Shown: one piece after another, positions 8,689-17,438 of the stretch | Numbering within the stretch: position 1 is the stretch's first letter | Layout of the letters: each line of letters begins with the position of its first letter | NCBI GenBank assembly: GCA_000697335.1 | Contig: JNEM01014551.1 | Location: 1-17,438 of the forward strand | DNA length: 17,438 nt | Reading direction: 5' to 3' | Source: Conidiobolus incongruus B7586 | Taxonomy: Eukaryota > Entomophthoromycota > Entomophthoromycetes > Entomophthorales > Conidiobolaceae | Program-made: the position numbers and the translations under genes | The notes under the pieces: generated by a model | The model's input: only the letters and a program-made list of their open reading frames with translations | Databases searched by the model: none | Told to the model about the DNA's origin: nothing

Positions 8689-10413
8689 TAAATTGATGAA
8701 ATTCATTATACACTAATATCAATAGAGTGTAATGATTTTAAAAAATATTTAAATAATATAAATTTATTTTAAATTTAACATTTTTGAATATAATTTAGTT
8801 TTAATTTCGTTAATTAAATTATAAAATTGTTTTTATACTCTTTGGGCATATATTAAATCATTTAAGATATATGTTACATATATTTATGATACAGTTTGGT
8901 TGGCTATACATATCAATGCAATTTGTATAGTATAAGCTCTAGAATATTTTATACTAAATTGTTTTATATTGGAATATCTACACGTAATATCTGAAAATAC
9001 AAGTTATTTACAGAGAATATATTTTCTATTTAAACATCCAAGCTGTAATTTGTATATATTCGATAGCATCTCTATTAATAATGATCACATATTAATTTAT
9101 CTCAAACAAATAATAAACTTAAATGGTACTCATTTAGTATAGATATATTATCAATTCATAATTGATCTAATCAAAACAGAAAATTACTATGAACTCAAAA
9201 TTTGCTTATTGTCAAGTATGGGGCTGAGATTTCATCTCTTATTAAAATTCCAATTGATGGAATTAATTTGAATTTTAAACAATGATAATTGATAAAAATC
9301 AATAGGAGGTATATCATTGAATATATAACACTATATTCAGATACTATCAGGAGAGTATAATATAATTCTAGTTAACTTTCAAAAAGCCTAGACAAATCAA
9401 ACGAAAATTAGGTATAATTTGAATCTTATCAAAAGTGAGGATCTGATTGCAAATTTCAAATAATAAGTGTCAATGTTTGTTTAAGCATCAATAATATATA
9501 ACTCAAAAAAATTTTTCTAGATAAATGAATTTGATTTAAATATATTCCAATTTTTATAATAAAAATTATTAAAATTTTATAATATTAGGAAAATAGTGAA
9601 ATTTATAGTTCTAATAAAAGTTACCATTATTATTATAGTAATTATGTTATAGATATAAATGTTTTATATATCTTCATCATTTTTTATATTATACTAATAA
9701 ATCAAAATTTTAATAGATTTAAAACTGTTCAACTTTCGAATATTGACTATGGATGAAACTACTAATCTTATTAATATAGGTCCACTTTCAAATATTAAAA
9801 ATATTATTAAAAATTAATCAGGTAAAAAATTTAAGTCATATGATTTAAGGGTATTCATTTATATCTTTTTTTATTAATTTGTATTTTTTTGTTTGTTATC
9901 CAATTATTAATTTTATTAATAGTTATAAATTAGTGTATGATAAAATACTAATTAATCATATTACACTGGGTTTTTATGAGAAATAAATTAGAATATTGGA
10001 TAAATTAAATTTAAGAAAAATGAATTTAGTCAACAATTAACTATCAAGTCAGAATTTTTAAGTTTAGACTATTTTGATGTAAACTAATAAAAACATTATT
10101 GTTATTATTACAATTGACAGATTGTTAAATTATTAATTATTGATATTTCTAGAATTTTGAAAACAAACAAAAAACTACAAAGTTTAACAACTAACAATTT
10201 GGATGTAACAGTGTAGATTTACAAATTGAAAGTATATACCTTCATTACCACTCTTGATTGACAGTTTATATTAATAATACACTTGTCCTAGTTTTAACAC
10301 TTCTTAATTTAATAGTAATGCGCTTGTAAATTATTTATAGTTTGGTTAAAGTTTGATCAATCCATTATATTTTAATTGCTCAAATACAGATTGCTTAATT
10401 TTTTATAAACATA

Positions 10414-11056
10414 TGACGACCGTAAACGTGGGAGGAGGTAGTCTTTTAGAGCTTAAACGGGGAATCGCCAGTGGTAAATGATAGATTACCACAAGGTTAA
10501 GGGAAATTAAGAGGGTTCACCAAATTGGGTGAAAATAGCTTACTGCAAATCAAGGTCTTCGAATAAAGTAAATATCTCACGCTCGTCACAACTCAATACG
10601 TTTTGTGAGTGTTACGAGAAAAACTTAGAGACTGGATACTTTTGAAAATGAAGATAGAAAGATTGGTTTATTGATTGGCTTGTGATGATCTTATAATAGG
10701 TTCAATTGTTGAGTTTGGGTGGCTATGAATAACTTCAGGTGGAAAGCACTAAGTTAGACTAGTTCATAAAATGAAGTACTTCCAATGTGACTTCTTGCAT
10801 TAGTGCAATAGTCAGAGTTTCTTGAGTGATGGACAAGATTATTCTTCATCAATACCTCTGTTTTACCTTTGTTCGTTCCGAACATAGCAGGAATAACTCA
10901 AAAACTCTGCCCTAAGGACAATGGTTTGTAGGTTAATCTCATTTTAATAAACACTGACAAGTAAGAGTATGGGTTGAATCTGTTGGGTTAGAGCTAGGTC
11001 TCCAAGCTATGATTCCCATCCTTTTGTTTTTTAAAATAGACTAATAGTTTGCAGCA
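10414..11056 (-). repeat. Left (3') LTR, inner boundary approximate
   Basis: The outer end at 10414 begins with TG and is fixed by comparison with the right copy at 17238. The inner end cannot be fixed because the right copy is cut. CA at 11055-11056 followed by a T run (A run in the element's sense) is the best terminal candidate, giving about 643 bases, but the end could lie as far as about 11088. In the element's sense it has a TATTATAA word (10698-10691) and an AATAAA word (10672-10667), which could be promoter and poly(A) signals. Confidence 0.7.
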
Positions 11057-11353
11057 AATTTTTTTTGAAATTTATGTTTTATGATATATTTTTTTCTTTT
11101 TTTTTTCCAATGAATAATAGAAGGCAGTCAAATATAAGTAGAGACAAAACAAAGAGAGCAAAAGAAAAAGAAAGGAGAAGAAAAATAATGAAAAGGTAGT
11201 TATAAGAATAGAAGGGGAAGTGTGAGGTGGTGCTACCAAGGAGAGGTGTGAGAAAGAGAGGGGATTATGTTGGGGGAGGAACGTGTTGAAGTTTGTAGGC
11301 TAGGTAGGAGCAGTTAGCACCAGGTGTAGAAGATATAATAAAGAGGGAACTTC
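11057..11353 (-). other. Tract-rich segment between the 3' LTR and the end of Gag-Pol
   Basis: A T/C run at 11089-11108 reads as a purine run (GG followed by A's and a G) in the element's sense, as expected for a polypurine tract, though it is not flush with the best LTR end at 11056. A shorter T run at 11059-11066 is flush with that end and is the alternative. Positions 11110-11353 are strongly purine-rich on the plus strand. No frame is supported here. Confidence 0.45.
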
Positions 11354-14300
11354 TCATTCAGCACGGAGCTGGCGGTAATTAACCCACCTTCCATCCTTTT
11401 CAGGTTGGTTAGGTAGCCCTATGAGGTAGGTGCCTTTACCATTGTAATCTCGTACAATGTAGCCTGAAATCCAGTTATTAGCAAGTTTAGAATGGGGAGT
11501 GCGAGATTTCTCGTAATTCCACCACATAACTTTGTCCCCGATATGGTATGGCTCTTCAAGGAGTTGATCTTGATTGTGCAGCTCTTCTTTTTCTCGTATG
11601 ATAACCCGATTAAGGAAGAGAAGGTCTAGCTGTTCATCTCGGGGAAGTCTCTTCTGCAAATCAAACAGAGCTTGTTTTTCTGATTTGGCTTGGTTAGGAT
11701 TGACACCATACATCATATAGAAAGGGGTGAGCCCTTCTAAACTACTGTGAGGACTTGTCCTGTACGCCCAAACTATATCAGCCAAAATCCTATCCCACTC
11801 TTGGCCAGTTTCTTGGACCCTTTTCTTGAGGCTGTTGCACAACGTTTGATTCACGCGCTCGGTGCGACCATTGGAGTTGGGAGTATAAGGGGCTGTTTTG
11901 ACGTGTTCAGTACCCAAACGACTGAGCACCTTGTTGAAGACTTTCGCAGTAAAATGGGTACCACGATCCGAGATCAAGTACCGGGGTATTCCATAATTAA
12001 GTATGATGTGGTAAAATAAATGAGTAGCGGCGGTGGATGCGGTGCAATTCTTTGTGGGGACAGCCACTGCCCATTTGGTAGTGTGTTCTGTGAACACCAG
12101 AATATATCTACTACCAAGGGAGGTAGGGTTAAATGGTCCTATAAAATCAACTCCCCAGCGGTCAAAGATCCCCTCAGGGGCAACCCGAATGACTTCATCA
12201 ATTTGGGAAGTGGTCGGCCGATTTTCCTTACACTGAGTGCAGCTCTTGCAGTACTCATTAATCTGTTCTCCCATTTTTGGCCACCAATACTGGAAGCTAA
12301 TCCTTTTGTAGGTAGTTTCTCGGGAGAAATGTCCTTGTAGATTGTGGGCACCCTTGAGTAATGCCTTCCTCTCGCTTTTTGGGGGGACCTCCTTATAGAC
12401 TTTGACGTCAATTAAATTCACTACTCTGTGTAATCTGTCATCGATGAGGGCATAATTGAGGGCTCTACGACGAACTTCTTTCTGTCCCACATATGTCTCA
12501 TTATCCCGGACATTCCTGAGATGGATGATTATGTCGGCCAGAAAGTCTTCATACTCACAACGGAGTCGGTCACGCTCCTTTTTAGGGATCTCCATCATGT
12601 GGACCTCAGCTTTCAGTCGAGACATGAAGTCAGCATTGCAATTCTTCAATCCCGCCCTATGGATAATGGTGTAATCAAAGCGAGAGAGAATCATCATCCA
12701 ACGAAATTGTTGTGGAGAGGGATCAGATGATTGTAGGTAGCTTCTAGCAGATGCATGATCAGTAACGATAGTAAAATGGTGTCCAAGCAGGTACACTTTG
12801 AAGTGCTCCACTGCCTTCACAATTGCCAAGGCTTCCTTTTGCGTGACCCCATACTTTTCCTCAGTTGGGCTTAAAGTTTTTGACCAAAAGCGGACAGGGT
12901 GCTCATGTCCGTTATCATCAAGCTGTCCCAATACAGCACCCATGGCGTACCCAGACGAATCGGTGCTTAAAAGGAATTCCTTGTTGTAATCGGGATTCAT
13001 TAGGACTGGCTCCTGGAGGAGGGTATTTTTTAAGTCGTGAAAAGCCCGTTCACAAGCATGGTTCCAATTGAAGGGAGCATCCTTCCTGAGGAGGCGAGTT
13101 AGCGGTCGAGCTCGGCTGGAGTAGTTTTCCACGAATGCTCGGTAATAACCTGTGAGTCCTAGGAAAGCCCGGACGCTTTTCACATCCTTAGGGGAAGTGA
13201 GAGCCCTAATTTTATCTAGATTGCTCACGTCGGGTTTAATCTTCCCATTACCCACGACATGACCTAGATATCCCAGTTCAGAGAAACCAAATTGACATTT
13301 TTCTGAATTGATACGCAGATTAAACTTCCGAAGAGATTCAAATACTAAATTTAAATGGTTTAGATGATCATCGATAGATTCTGAATAGATAAGGATGTCA
13401 TCCAGGTACACAACTACGAATTTGTAAAGGTACTCTTGAAGGATAACATTCATCATTTCCTGGAAGAATCCGGGAGCGTTACACACCCCAAACGGTAACC
13501 TCTTGTACTGGAACCGCCCATTGGGAATGTTGAAAGCAGTCTTTTCACGATCACCTTCTTTGACCACTACTTGATGGTAACCCGACATAAGGTCAAGTGA
13601 AGAGAAAACTCTTCCCTTTTGTAGTGCATCTAAGACTTGCTGCACTAAGGGTAATGGATAGAGATTTTTTATGGTGATATCATTCAAAGGTTTGTAATTT
13701 ACGCATATGCGTAGCTTCCCATTCTTTTTTGGAACGATCACAACTCTGAAATTCCATTCAGAAGTTGTCCTTTCAATTATATTGCCCTGAAGCATATTTT
13801 TCATATCCTCGAGAATCTTGGGTTGCAGGTGATGAGCAACAACCGAGTTACCACAATTAATAGGTTTCTCTTTTCCGTGAATGAGATCGATGGTGAATTC
13901 TTTATAGGTTGCTCCTGGGAGCTCGTTCAGACTCATGGCAACCAGATCATTCTGGGATTCGAGATAAGTAGTTAATTTGGTACGATGTTGTCCTGGACCG
14001 ACGTTATGCCTAATATCTTGAATTTCGCCCTCTTCCTCCAATTGACATTCAGTCCCCCCGGGAATCACTAAAGTTACATCGGGCGGGGGAGTAATATTTG
14101 CTCGTGAGCCAATGGGTCTCTTACGAGGGGCGACCATCTTAACGAACTCGTGCTTACCATCGTGGGTAATGAAGATGGTGTTTGTTGCCACACGGAACAT
14201 GGCTTCCATATAGTATAGCCAGTCGATACCGAGGAGCATTTTAATCCTGTTAGCTGGGATGATTTGGAATTCCCATTTAAAAAGGATACTCTTGACTTGC

Positions 14301-17140
14301 AGCTGAACCGGTTCGGACAGCCCTAGGGAACTCTCAGCTCCAGTAACAGTGGTGAACACTGTCTTTTTGGTCGTATCATACGAAATATCTAAGGCGTCAG
14401 CCAGGTCCTTCGATATAAAACTCAACCCTGAGCCGTAATCCACGTAAGTGTGATATGGTTCACCTTTTATCTGAACTTCCATACGCGGACAGTATTTCCT
14501 TTCGGTAGGGGTAGTTAAAGTATGATTGGGCCACGTCACAGGCACCGAGGCTGATTCTGATATCTGCTTTTCGGTGGAGTGTGGTTCAATTGAGTGAACG
14601 AGCATTCCTTGATGAGTTTTCCAAGGCCGTAAGGTGAGTACTGCAAGTACTTCTCCTTCTTGGAGAGTCTGATCCTCGTTTTGAGGGTTAGTGATGTGGA
14701 CTTCAATATCCTTCCAGTGCCCAGGGTAGAAGACGTGCTCTTCTAAGATCACTCCTTCATGGAGAGGATGAATTCGACTGTCATTCATGACCACAACATG
14801 TTCGCATGGTACCGTGAACGTCAGGCCAGTGTTATATACTCTACTGCAGTTTGGGGTTAGCTTGATGTCTTCCGATGCGTACAGGGCGAGAGTGGAGGGT
14901 GTGATATTAGCCATTTCTGCTTCTCGTTCTGCTTCCACTTGGAAACAATCGGGTGACTCTTCTGAGGAATTGAAGAATTCAGATTCCTCTTCCTCCATTG
15001 ACATCCCTTCGACCATGGTCTTAGGAGACACCTTCCTTTGAAGGCTTGCCCGAGACACTGGACTTACGAGGCTCAGCTTTCTCCACGTCGTGGTAATTGG
15101 GGCGTCAAGGAATTTTTCAGCTAGCTCGTCAGCAATCTGAGCTCGGAGTTCCTGCAGTGAGGAGTGCTCTGAAGGAGTGGATACCACAGGGGCTTTTTCA
15201 AGAGTGAGGGGCTTCTTGAACAAGTCCTCAGGATATGGAGTCTGATTTGGATCCCATTTCAAAGTTTTTAAGTACTTCGCTTGTTTGGTAGCTGTGAGCT
15301 CCTTAAATTCTTCCAGGGAAATTTTCTTGCTGACCGGTAAAGTTTTAGCTTTCGACTTCCGCCCTTTCATTAATGGCTGGTGAGAGAGACTCGAGTCTTG
15401 ATTTCCCTTTTTCCTGGGATCAAGATCTGATTTCTTCCCATTGGTGGGAGGGAGATTAACCTTTCCTGACGGAGTTTTTGGAGCGACCTCCTTTCCTTCC
15501 TTAACCTCACCTTCGTCAGGTTCGTCTACCTCCATGGTGACTGGTTGGTCTTCGGAGGTTTTACTTACCTCTGTTTTACCAAGACTGTTTTCAGTCGTGG
15601 TAAAAGGCTCTTGGTTGGGCTTGAGCTTTGCGGCTGGGGGTCGTCCTCTAGGTTTCTTAGCGAAGGGTAGCTCTTTGGCGGGTTGATCTTCTTCAGCTTG
15701 ATTGCGAGTGCGGCGCTCGGCCATCAATTGCTCGATAAGATAGTTTTCGTGTGAGGAGGGATAGCCCGTTTCAATGTCCGACTCATTGTCAGCATATTCG
15801 ACACATGTGTTTTGGGGAATAATATCTTCCTCGGGTATTTCGCCCAGGGGGTCATCTGCTTCTTCCACTTCTTCGAAATTAGAGGCTCCAATGAAATTAA
15901 GTTCGGTGCCCTTCTTCCCTGATTGGGCTTTGTTGTTGAAAGTTCCTCGGGCCGCTGCGGGCTTATTGAAGGGGGTCTTGTAACCTTCCTTTGTGTTGGA
16001 CCTGGAAAGGTCTACACCTTTCATGGCATCTCGGATCTTTTCCATTTGAGAAGCATATAGGTAATCAGATTCCAACTCTTCGGCCGCTGGATAAAGTTCA
16101 TTGAGGAGGCAATCTCTTGCGCCCTTGAGTTTATATGCAAGACCGTTTTTGAGTCCTTTCTTCAAACCATCATAGAATCTGCGATGTACAGGGACGGGGG
16201 TTCCTGAGCGGCAGCGCTTACTTAGTCTATCCAGTCGCTCGTACCAGGCCCTTACGGATTCTCGTTCAGCTTGGAACGCCATCATATATTCTGCTTCACA
16301 TTGTGCAGAGTAAGAGGGATGGATCATGACCTTCTCTAGTTCTAAGCGTAACTGTTCCCAAGACATGTTGAGGGTATTACCCAGGAGGGTAGCGGTTGAC
16401 AGCTGCTCTTGTGGGGGAAACTTAGAGGAAATATCGGCGGCTAAATGGGCTACCAGCGTGTTACTTAAACGACCCAATGCGGTGAGTCTCTCGATCCACA
16501 GGATTCGGTCATCTTGTCCATCAGGTACTGGTCCAATGGATTTCAACCATTCTGGTGTGGAGGTTGGGGCTCGCTTGGTGCCGTAGTTGCTGTTGTGTCC
16601 TCCATAGGTCACTTGCTGATTGGTTCCTACGCACGAGTAGGGGGTTTCCACTACGTTACGAGGGTATTGGGAGGTAACAGGAGATGGTCCATATTCGATC
16701 TGTGCTGGGCGACCCAATGCTTCGTCTAGGCACACTTGAATCGAGGTTTTTATTTTAGATTCCAATTGAGTATCTAATCTTGCAAGGAACCCTTCTAATT
16801 TGTCATCGATCCTACTTGAGATTTCATCCTGCTGTTGGCGGGTGAAGTGAGACGATTGGGAGCTAATAGAGCGGTGCACCGGATCGGACGGGATTCGTCG
16901 ACTTTCGAATGATCGATATCCGCCTCTAGTACTTTCTTGTGAAGCTTGACTTTCTCCTACTGGAGGGGGTTCGGATGCTGCTGGGGTCATAGCAGGCGTT
17001 GGGTAGCTACTTGTAGATAGCTCCGGTGGATTTCTTGGCGGTGGCCCACTGGTAGGGCTGGGATGTTCTTCCATTCGCGTACTGTAAGTCGCGGGGAGGA
17101 ATCCGAAGAGGGTTTTACGTGTGGAGTTGTTATACGTCAC
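11354..17140 (-). CDS. Ty3/Gypsy Gag-Pol polyprotein
   Basis: A single frame of 1928 residues. In order: disordered Ser/Pro-rich start and coiled segment (1-200); Gag core (about 205-375); charged, low-complexity linker (about 375-740) with an AT-hook-like PRGRP at 497-501; dUTPase-like segment (about 745-850); retroviral-type aspartic protease (about 885-1000); reverse transcriptase (about 1105-1290, YLDD at 1245-1248); RNase H (about 1385-1510); integrase zinc-binding region (about 1595-1645) and catalytic core (about 1655-1770); C-terminal GPY/F-like module (about 1865-1925). No CCHC knuckle is seen in Gag, as is also known for Tf1, and no clear chromodomain ends the protein. The family's usual roles are particle formation, processing, cDNA synthesis and insertion. 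Codon use is much richer in GC than in the host genes of the window. Domain limits are approximate. Confidence 0.95.
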   Translation of the reverse strand: MTYNNSTRKTLFGFLPATYSTRMEEHPSPTSGPPPRNPPELSTSSYPTPAMTPAASEPPPVGESQASQESTRGGYRSFESRRIPSDPVHRSISSQSSHFTRQQQDEISSRIDDKLEGFLARLDTQLESKIKTSIQVCLDEALGRPAQIEYGPSPVTSQYPRNVVETPYSCVGTNQQVTYGGHNSNYGTKRAPTSTPEWLKSIGPVPDGQDDRILWIERLTALGRLSNTLVAHLAADISSKFPPQEQLSTATLLGNTLNMSWEQLRLELEKVMIHPSYSAQCEAEYMMAFQAERESVRAWYERLDRLSKRCRSGTPVPVHRRFYDGLKKGLKNGLAYKLKGARDCLLNELYPAAEELESDYLYASQMEKIRDAMKGVDLSRSNTKEGYKTPFNKPAAARGTFNNKAQSGKKGTELNFIGASNFEEVEEADDPLGEIPEEDIIPQNTCVEYADNESDIETGYPSSHENYLIEQLMAERRTRNQAEEDQPAKELPFAKKPRGRPPAAKLKPNQEPFTTTENSLGKTEVSKTSEDQPVTMEVDEPDEGEVKEGKEVAPKTPSGKVNLPPTNGKKSDLDPRKKGNQDSSLSHQPLMKGRKSKAKTLPVSKKISLEEFKELTATKQAKYLKTLKWDPNQTPYPEDLFKKPLTLEKAPVVSTPSEHSSLQELRAQIADELAEKFLDAPITTTWRKLSLVSPVSRASLQRKVSPKTMVEGMSMEEEESEFFNSSEESPDCFQVEAEREAEMANITPSTLALYASEDIKLTPNCSRVYNTGLTFTVPCEHVVVMNDSRIHPLHEGVILEEHVFYPGHWKDIEVHITNPQNEDQTLQEGEVLAVLTLRPWKTHQGMLVHSIEPHSTEKQISESASVPVTWPNHTLTTPTERKYCPRMEVQIKGEPYHTYVDYGSGLSFISKDLADALDISYDTTKKTVFTTVTGAESSLGLSEPVQLQVKSILFKWEFQIIPANRIKMLLGIDWLYYMEAMFRVATNTIFITHDGKHEFVKMVAPRKRPIGSRANITPPPDVTLVIPGGTECQLEEEGEIQDIRHNVGPGQHRTKLTTYLESQNDLVAMSLNELPGATYKEFTIDLIHGKEKPINCGNSVVAHHLQPKILEDMKNMLQGNIIERTTSEWNFRVVIVPKKNGKLRICVNYKPLNDITIKNLYPLPLVQQVLDALQKGRVFSSLDLMSGYHQVVVKEGDREKTAFNIPNGRFQYKRLPFGVCNAPGFFQEMMNVILQEYLYKFVVVYLDDILIYSESIDDHLNHLNLVFESLRKFNLRINSEKCQFGFSELGYLGHVVGNGKIKPDVSNLDKIRALTSPKDVKSVRAFLGLTGYYRAFVENYSSRARPLTRLLRKDAPFNWNHACERAFHDLKNTLLQEPVLMNPDYNKEFLLSTDSSGYAMGAVLGQLDDNGHEHPVRFWSKTLSPTEEKYGVTQKEALAIVKAVEHFKVYLLGHHFTIVTDHASARSYLQSSDPSPQQFRWMMILSRFDYTIIHRAGLKNCNADFMSRLKAEVHMMEIPKKERDRLRCEYEDFLADIIIHLRNVRDNETYVGQKEVRRRALNYALIDDRLHRVVNLIDVKVYKEVPPKSERKALLKGAHNLQGHFSRETTYKRISFQYWWPKMGEQINEYCKSCTQCKENRPTTSQIDEVIRVAPEGIFDRWGVDFIGPFNPTSLGSRYILVFTEHTTKWAVAVPTKNCTASTAATHLFYHIILNYGIPRYLISDRGTHFTAKVFNKVLSRLGTEHVKTAPYTPNSNGRTERVNQTLCNSLKKRVQETGQEWDRILADIVWAYRTSPHSSLEGLTPFYMMYGVNPNQAKSEKQALFDLQKRLPRDEQLDLLFLNRVIIREKEELHNQDQLLEEPYHIGDKVMWWNYEKSRTPHSKLANNWISGYIVRDYNGKGTYLIGLPNQPEKDGRWVNYRQLRAE

Positions 17141-17216
17141 TTTAATCTAACAATTAGGGTAGTTATGCAATAATCTGATTGACTATTTCGACTTTTCTCA
17201 AGTTGTTTATAGTAAT

Positions 17217-17233
17217 CCCTGGTGGAATCGCCA
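17217..17233 (-). other. Probable primer-binding site of the retrotransposon
   Basis: In the element's sense the 5' LTR is followed by four bases and then TGGCGATTCCACCAGGG. TGG a few bases inside the LTR is the usual start of a site complementary to a tRNA 3' CCA end. I cannot match the rest to a specific tRNA. The first ten bases (17233-17224) recur in the same orientation inside the LTR (17294-17285 and 10470-10461). Confidence 0.5.
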
Positions 17234-17237
17234 CGAA

Positions 17238-17438
17238 TGACGACCGTAAACGTGGGAGGAGGTAGTCTTTTAGAGCTTAAACGGGGAATCGCCAGTGGTA
17301 AATGATAGATTACCACAAGGTTAAGGGAAATTAAGAGGGTTCACCAAATTGGGTGAAAATAGCTTACTGCAAATCAAGGTCTTCGAATAAAGTAAATATC
17401 TCACGCTCGTCACAACTCAATACGTTTTGTGAGTGTTA
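17238..17438 (-). repeat. Right (5') LTR, partial
   Basis: The visible 201 bases match 10414-10614 without a difference by eye. The copy continues past the window edge, so its outer boundary, the total LTR length and the flanking target duplication are not seen. Confidence 0.93.

Larger units (their letters stand above)
7653..10413. other. Extremely AT-rich region with microsatellites, no supported gene
   Basis: Nearly 2.8 kb up to the retrotransposon. It contains long A and T runs and AT and ATA microsatellites (listed separately). Two short peptides with a faint protein-like look (8885-8935 and 9202-9285) could not be extended into exons. The right part (about 9180-9480) is slightly less AT-biased and might be decayed coding or transposon DNA, but nothing can be named. 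Confidence 0.5.
10414..17438 (-). mobile_element. Ty3/Gypsy LTR retrotransposon, looks whole, cut by the window edge
   Basis: A minus-strand element bounded by direct repeats that start at 10414 and 17238. The repeats are identical by eye over all 201 visible bases of the right copy, and TG begins the repeat. Internal order from the right is: 5' LTR, primer-binding-like site, one continuous Gag-Pol frame, purine-rich and pyrimidine-rich tracts, 3' LTR. RNase H coming before integrase and the type of reverse transcriptase place it in Ty3/Gypsy (Metaviridae). A single fused frame without a Gag/Pol shift is also known in the Tf1/sushi group. No break is seen in the coding part. Identical LTRs and a composition much richer in GC than the flanks mean a recent insertion. 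If the LTR is about 640 bases, the element is roughly 7.5 kb. The target-site duplication cannot be tested because the far flank lies outside the window. Confidence 0.95.

Noticed and set aside
8885-8935. Peptide YDTVWLAIHINAI on plus, faintly like the ligand-binding part of class C receptors
   Set aside because: Only about 13 residues look familiar, and no flanking exon with related motifs was found in the AT-rich surroundings.
9202-9285. Peptide with VKYGAEISSLI on plus, faintly like a retroelement protease
   Set aside because: Too short and isolated; no neighbouring retroelement domain supports it, so it is not called as a fossil.
11747-16729. Many plus-strand frames opposite the retrotransposon polyprotein
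   Set aside because: All are antisense shadows of the long Gag-Pol frame; none carries a recognisable domain.
1-17438. CRISPR arrays, bacterial operons, riboswitches or a defence-type gene cluster
   Set aside because: Spliced host genes and fungal families show a eukaryotic nuclear locus; no regularly spaced repeats or bacterial gene signals were seen.

Overview
The window looks like a piece of a very AT-rich fungal nuclear genome. Three things point to a fungus. A host gene (an ER-type FKBP) is split by six introns of about 47-61 bases with GT...TAG ends and ACTAAT-like branch points. A second gene matches the fungal Ecl1 zinc-binding family. A third encodes a CENP-B/Tc5-type helix-turn-helix protein of a kind common in fungi. 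The low GC and dense short introns would suit an early-diverging lineage, but the species cannot be named from this sequence.

Layout, left to right. 1-472: AT-rich DNA with no gene seen. 473-1328 (minus): a spliced FKBP2/FKBP13-like prolyl isomerase of 174 residues with a signal peptide, a conserved cysteine pair and an acidic tail. 1329-4478: AT-rich intergenic DNA holding an ERSE-like match near the FKBP start and a small inverted-repeat cluster ahead of the next gene. 4479-5723 (plus): an intronless 414-residue protein with two DNA-binding domains and no transposase core. 5724-6713: the convergent intergenic space. 6714-7031 (minus): the Ecl1-like gene, with a richer upstream region (about 7032-7500) that holds an upstream ORF, a CCAAT box and a TGACTCA bZIP-type site. 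7495-7652: a short stretch open on both strands, of unknown status. 7653-10413: extremely AT-rich DNA with several AT and ATA microsatellites and no supported gene.

10414-17438 and beyond: a Ty3/Gypsy LTR retrotransposon in minus orientation. Its left LTR (the 3' LTR) is complete. The right LTR (the 5' LTR) runs off the window, and its 201 visible bases match the left copy exactly by eye, so the insertion is recent. Between them lies one continuous 1928-residue Gag-Pol frame (11354-17140) with Gag, a long charged linker with an AT-hook-like motif, a dUTPase-like segment, protease, reverse transcriptase, RNase H and integrase. The element is far richer in GC than the host DNA around it.

The three host genes do not form an operon-like unit. 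The HTH and Ecl1 genes are convergent, and FKBP is separated from the HTH gene by about 3 kb. The most interesting points are the 21- and 22-base exons of the FKBP gene, the dUTPase-like segment placed between Gag and protease, the AT-hook-like motif in an element sitting in AT-rich DNA, and the transposase-free CENP-B-like protein.
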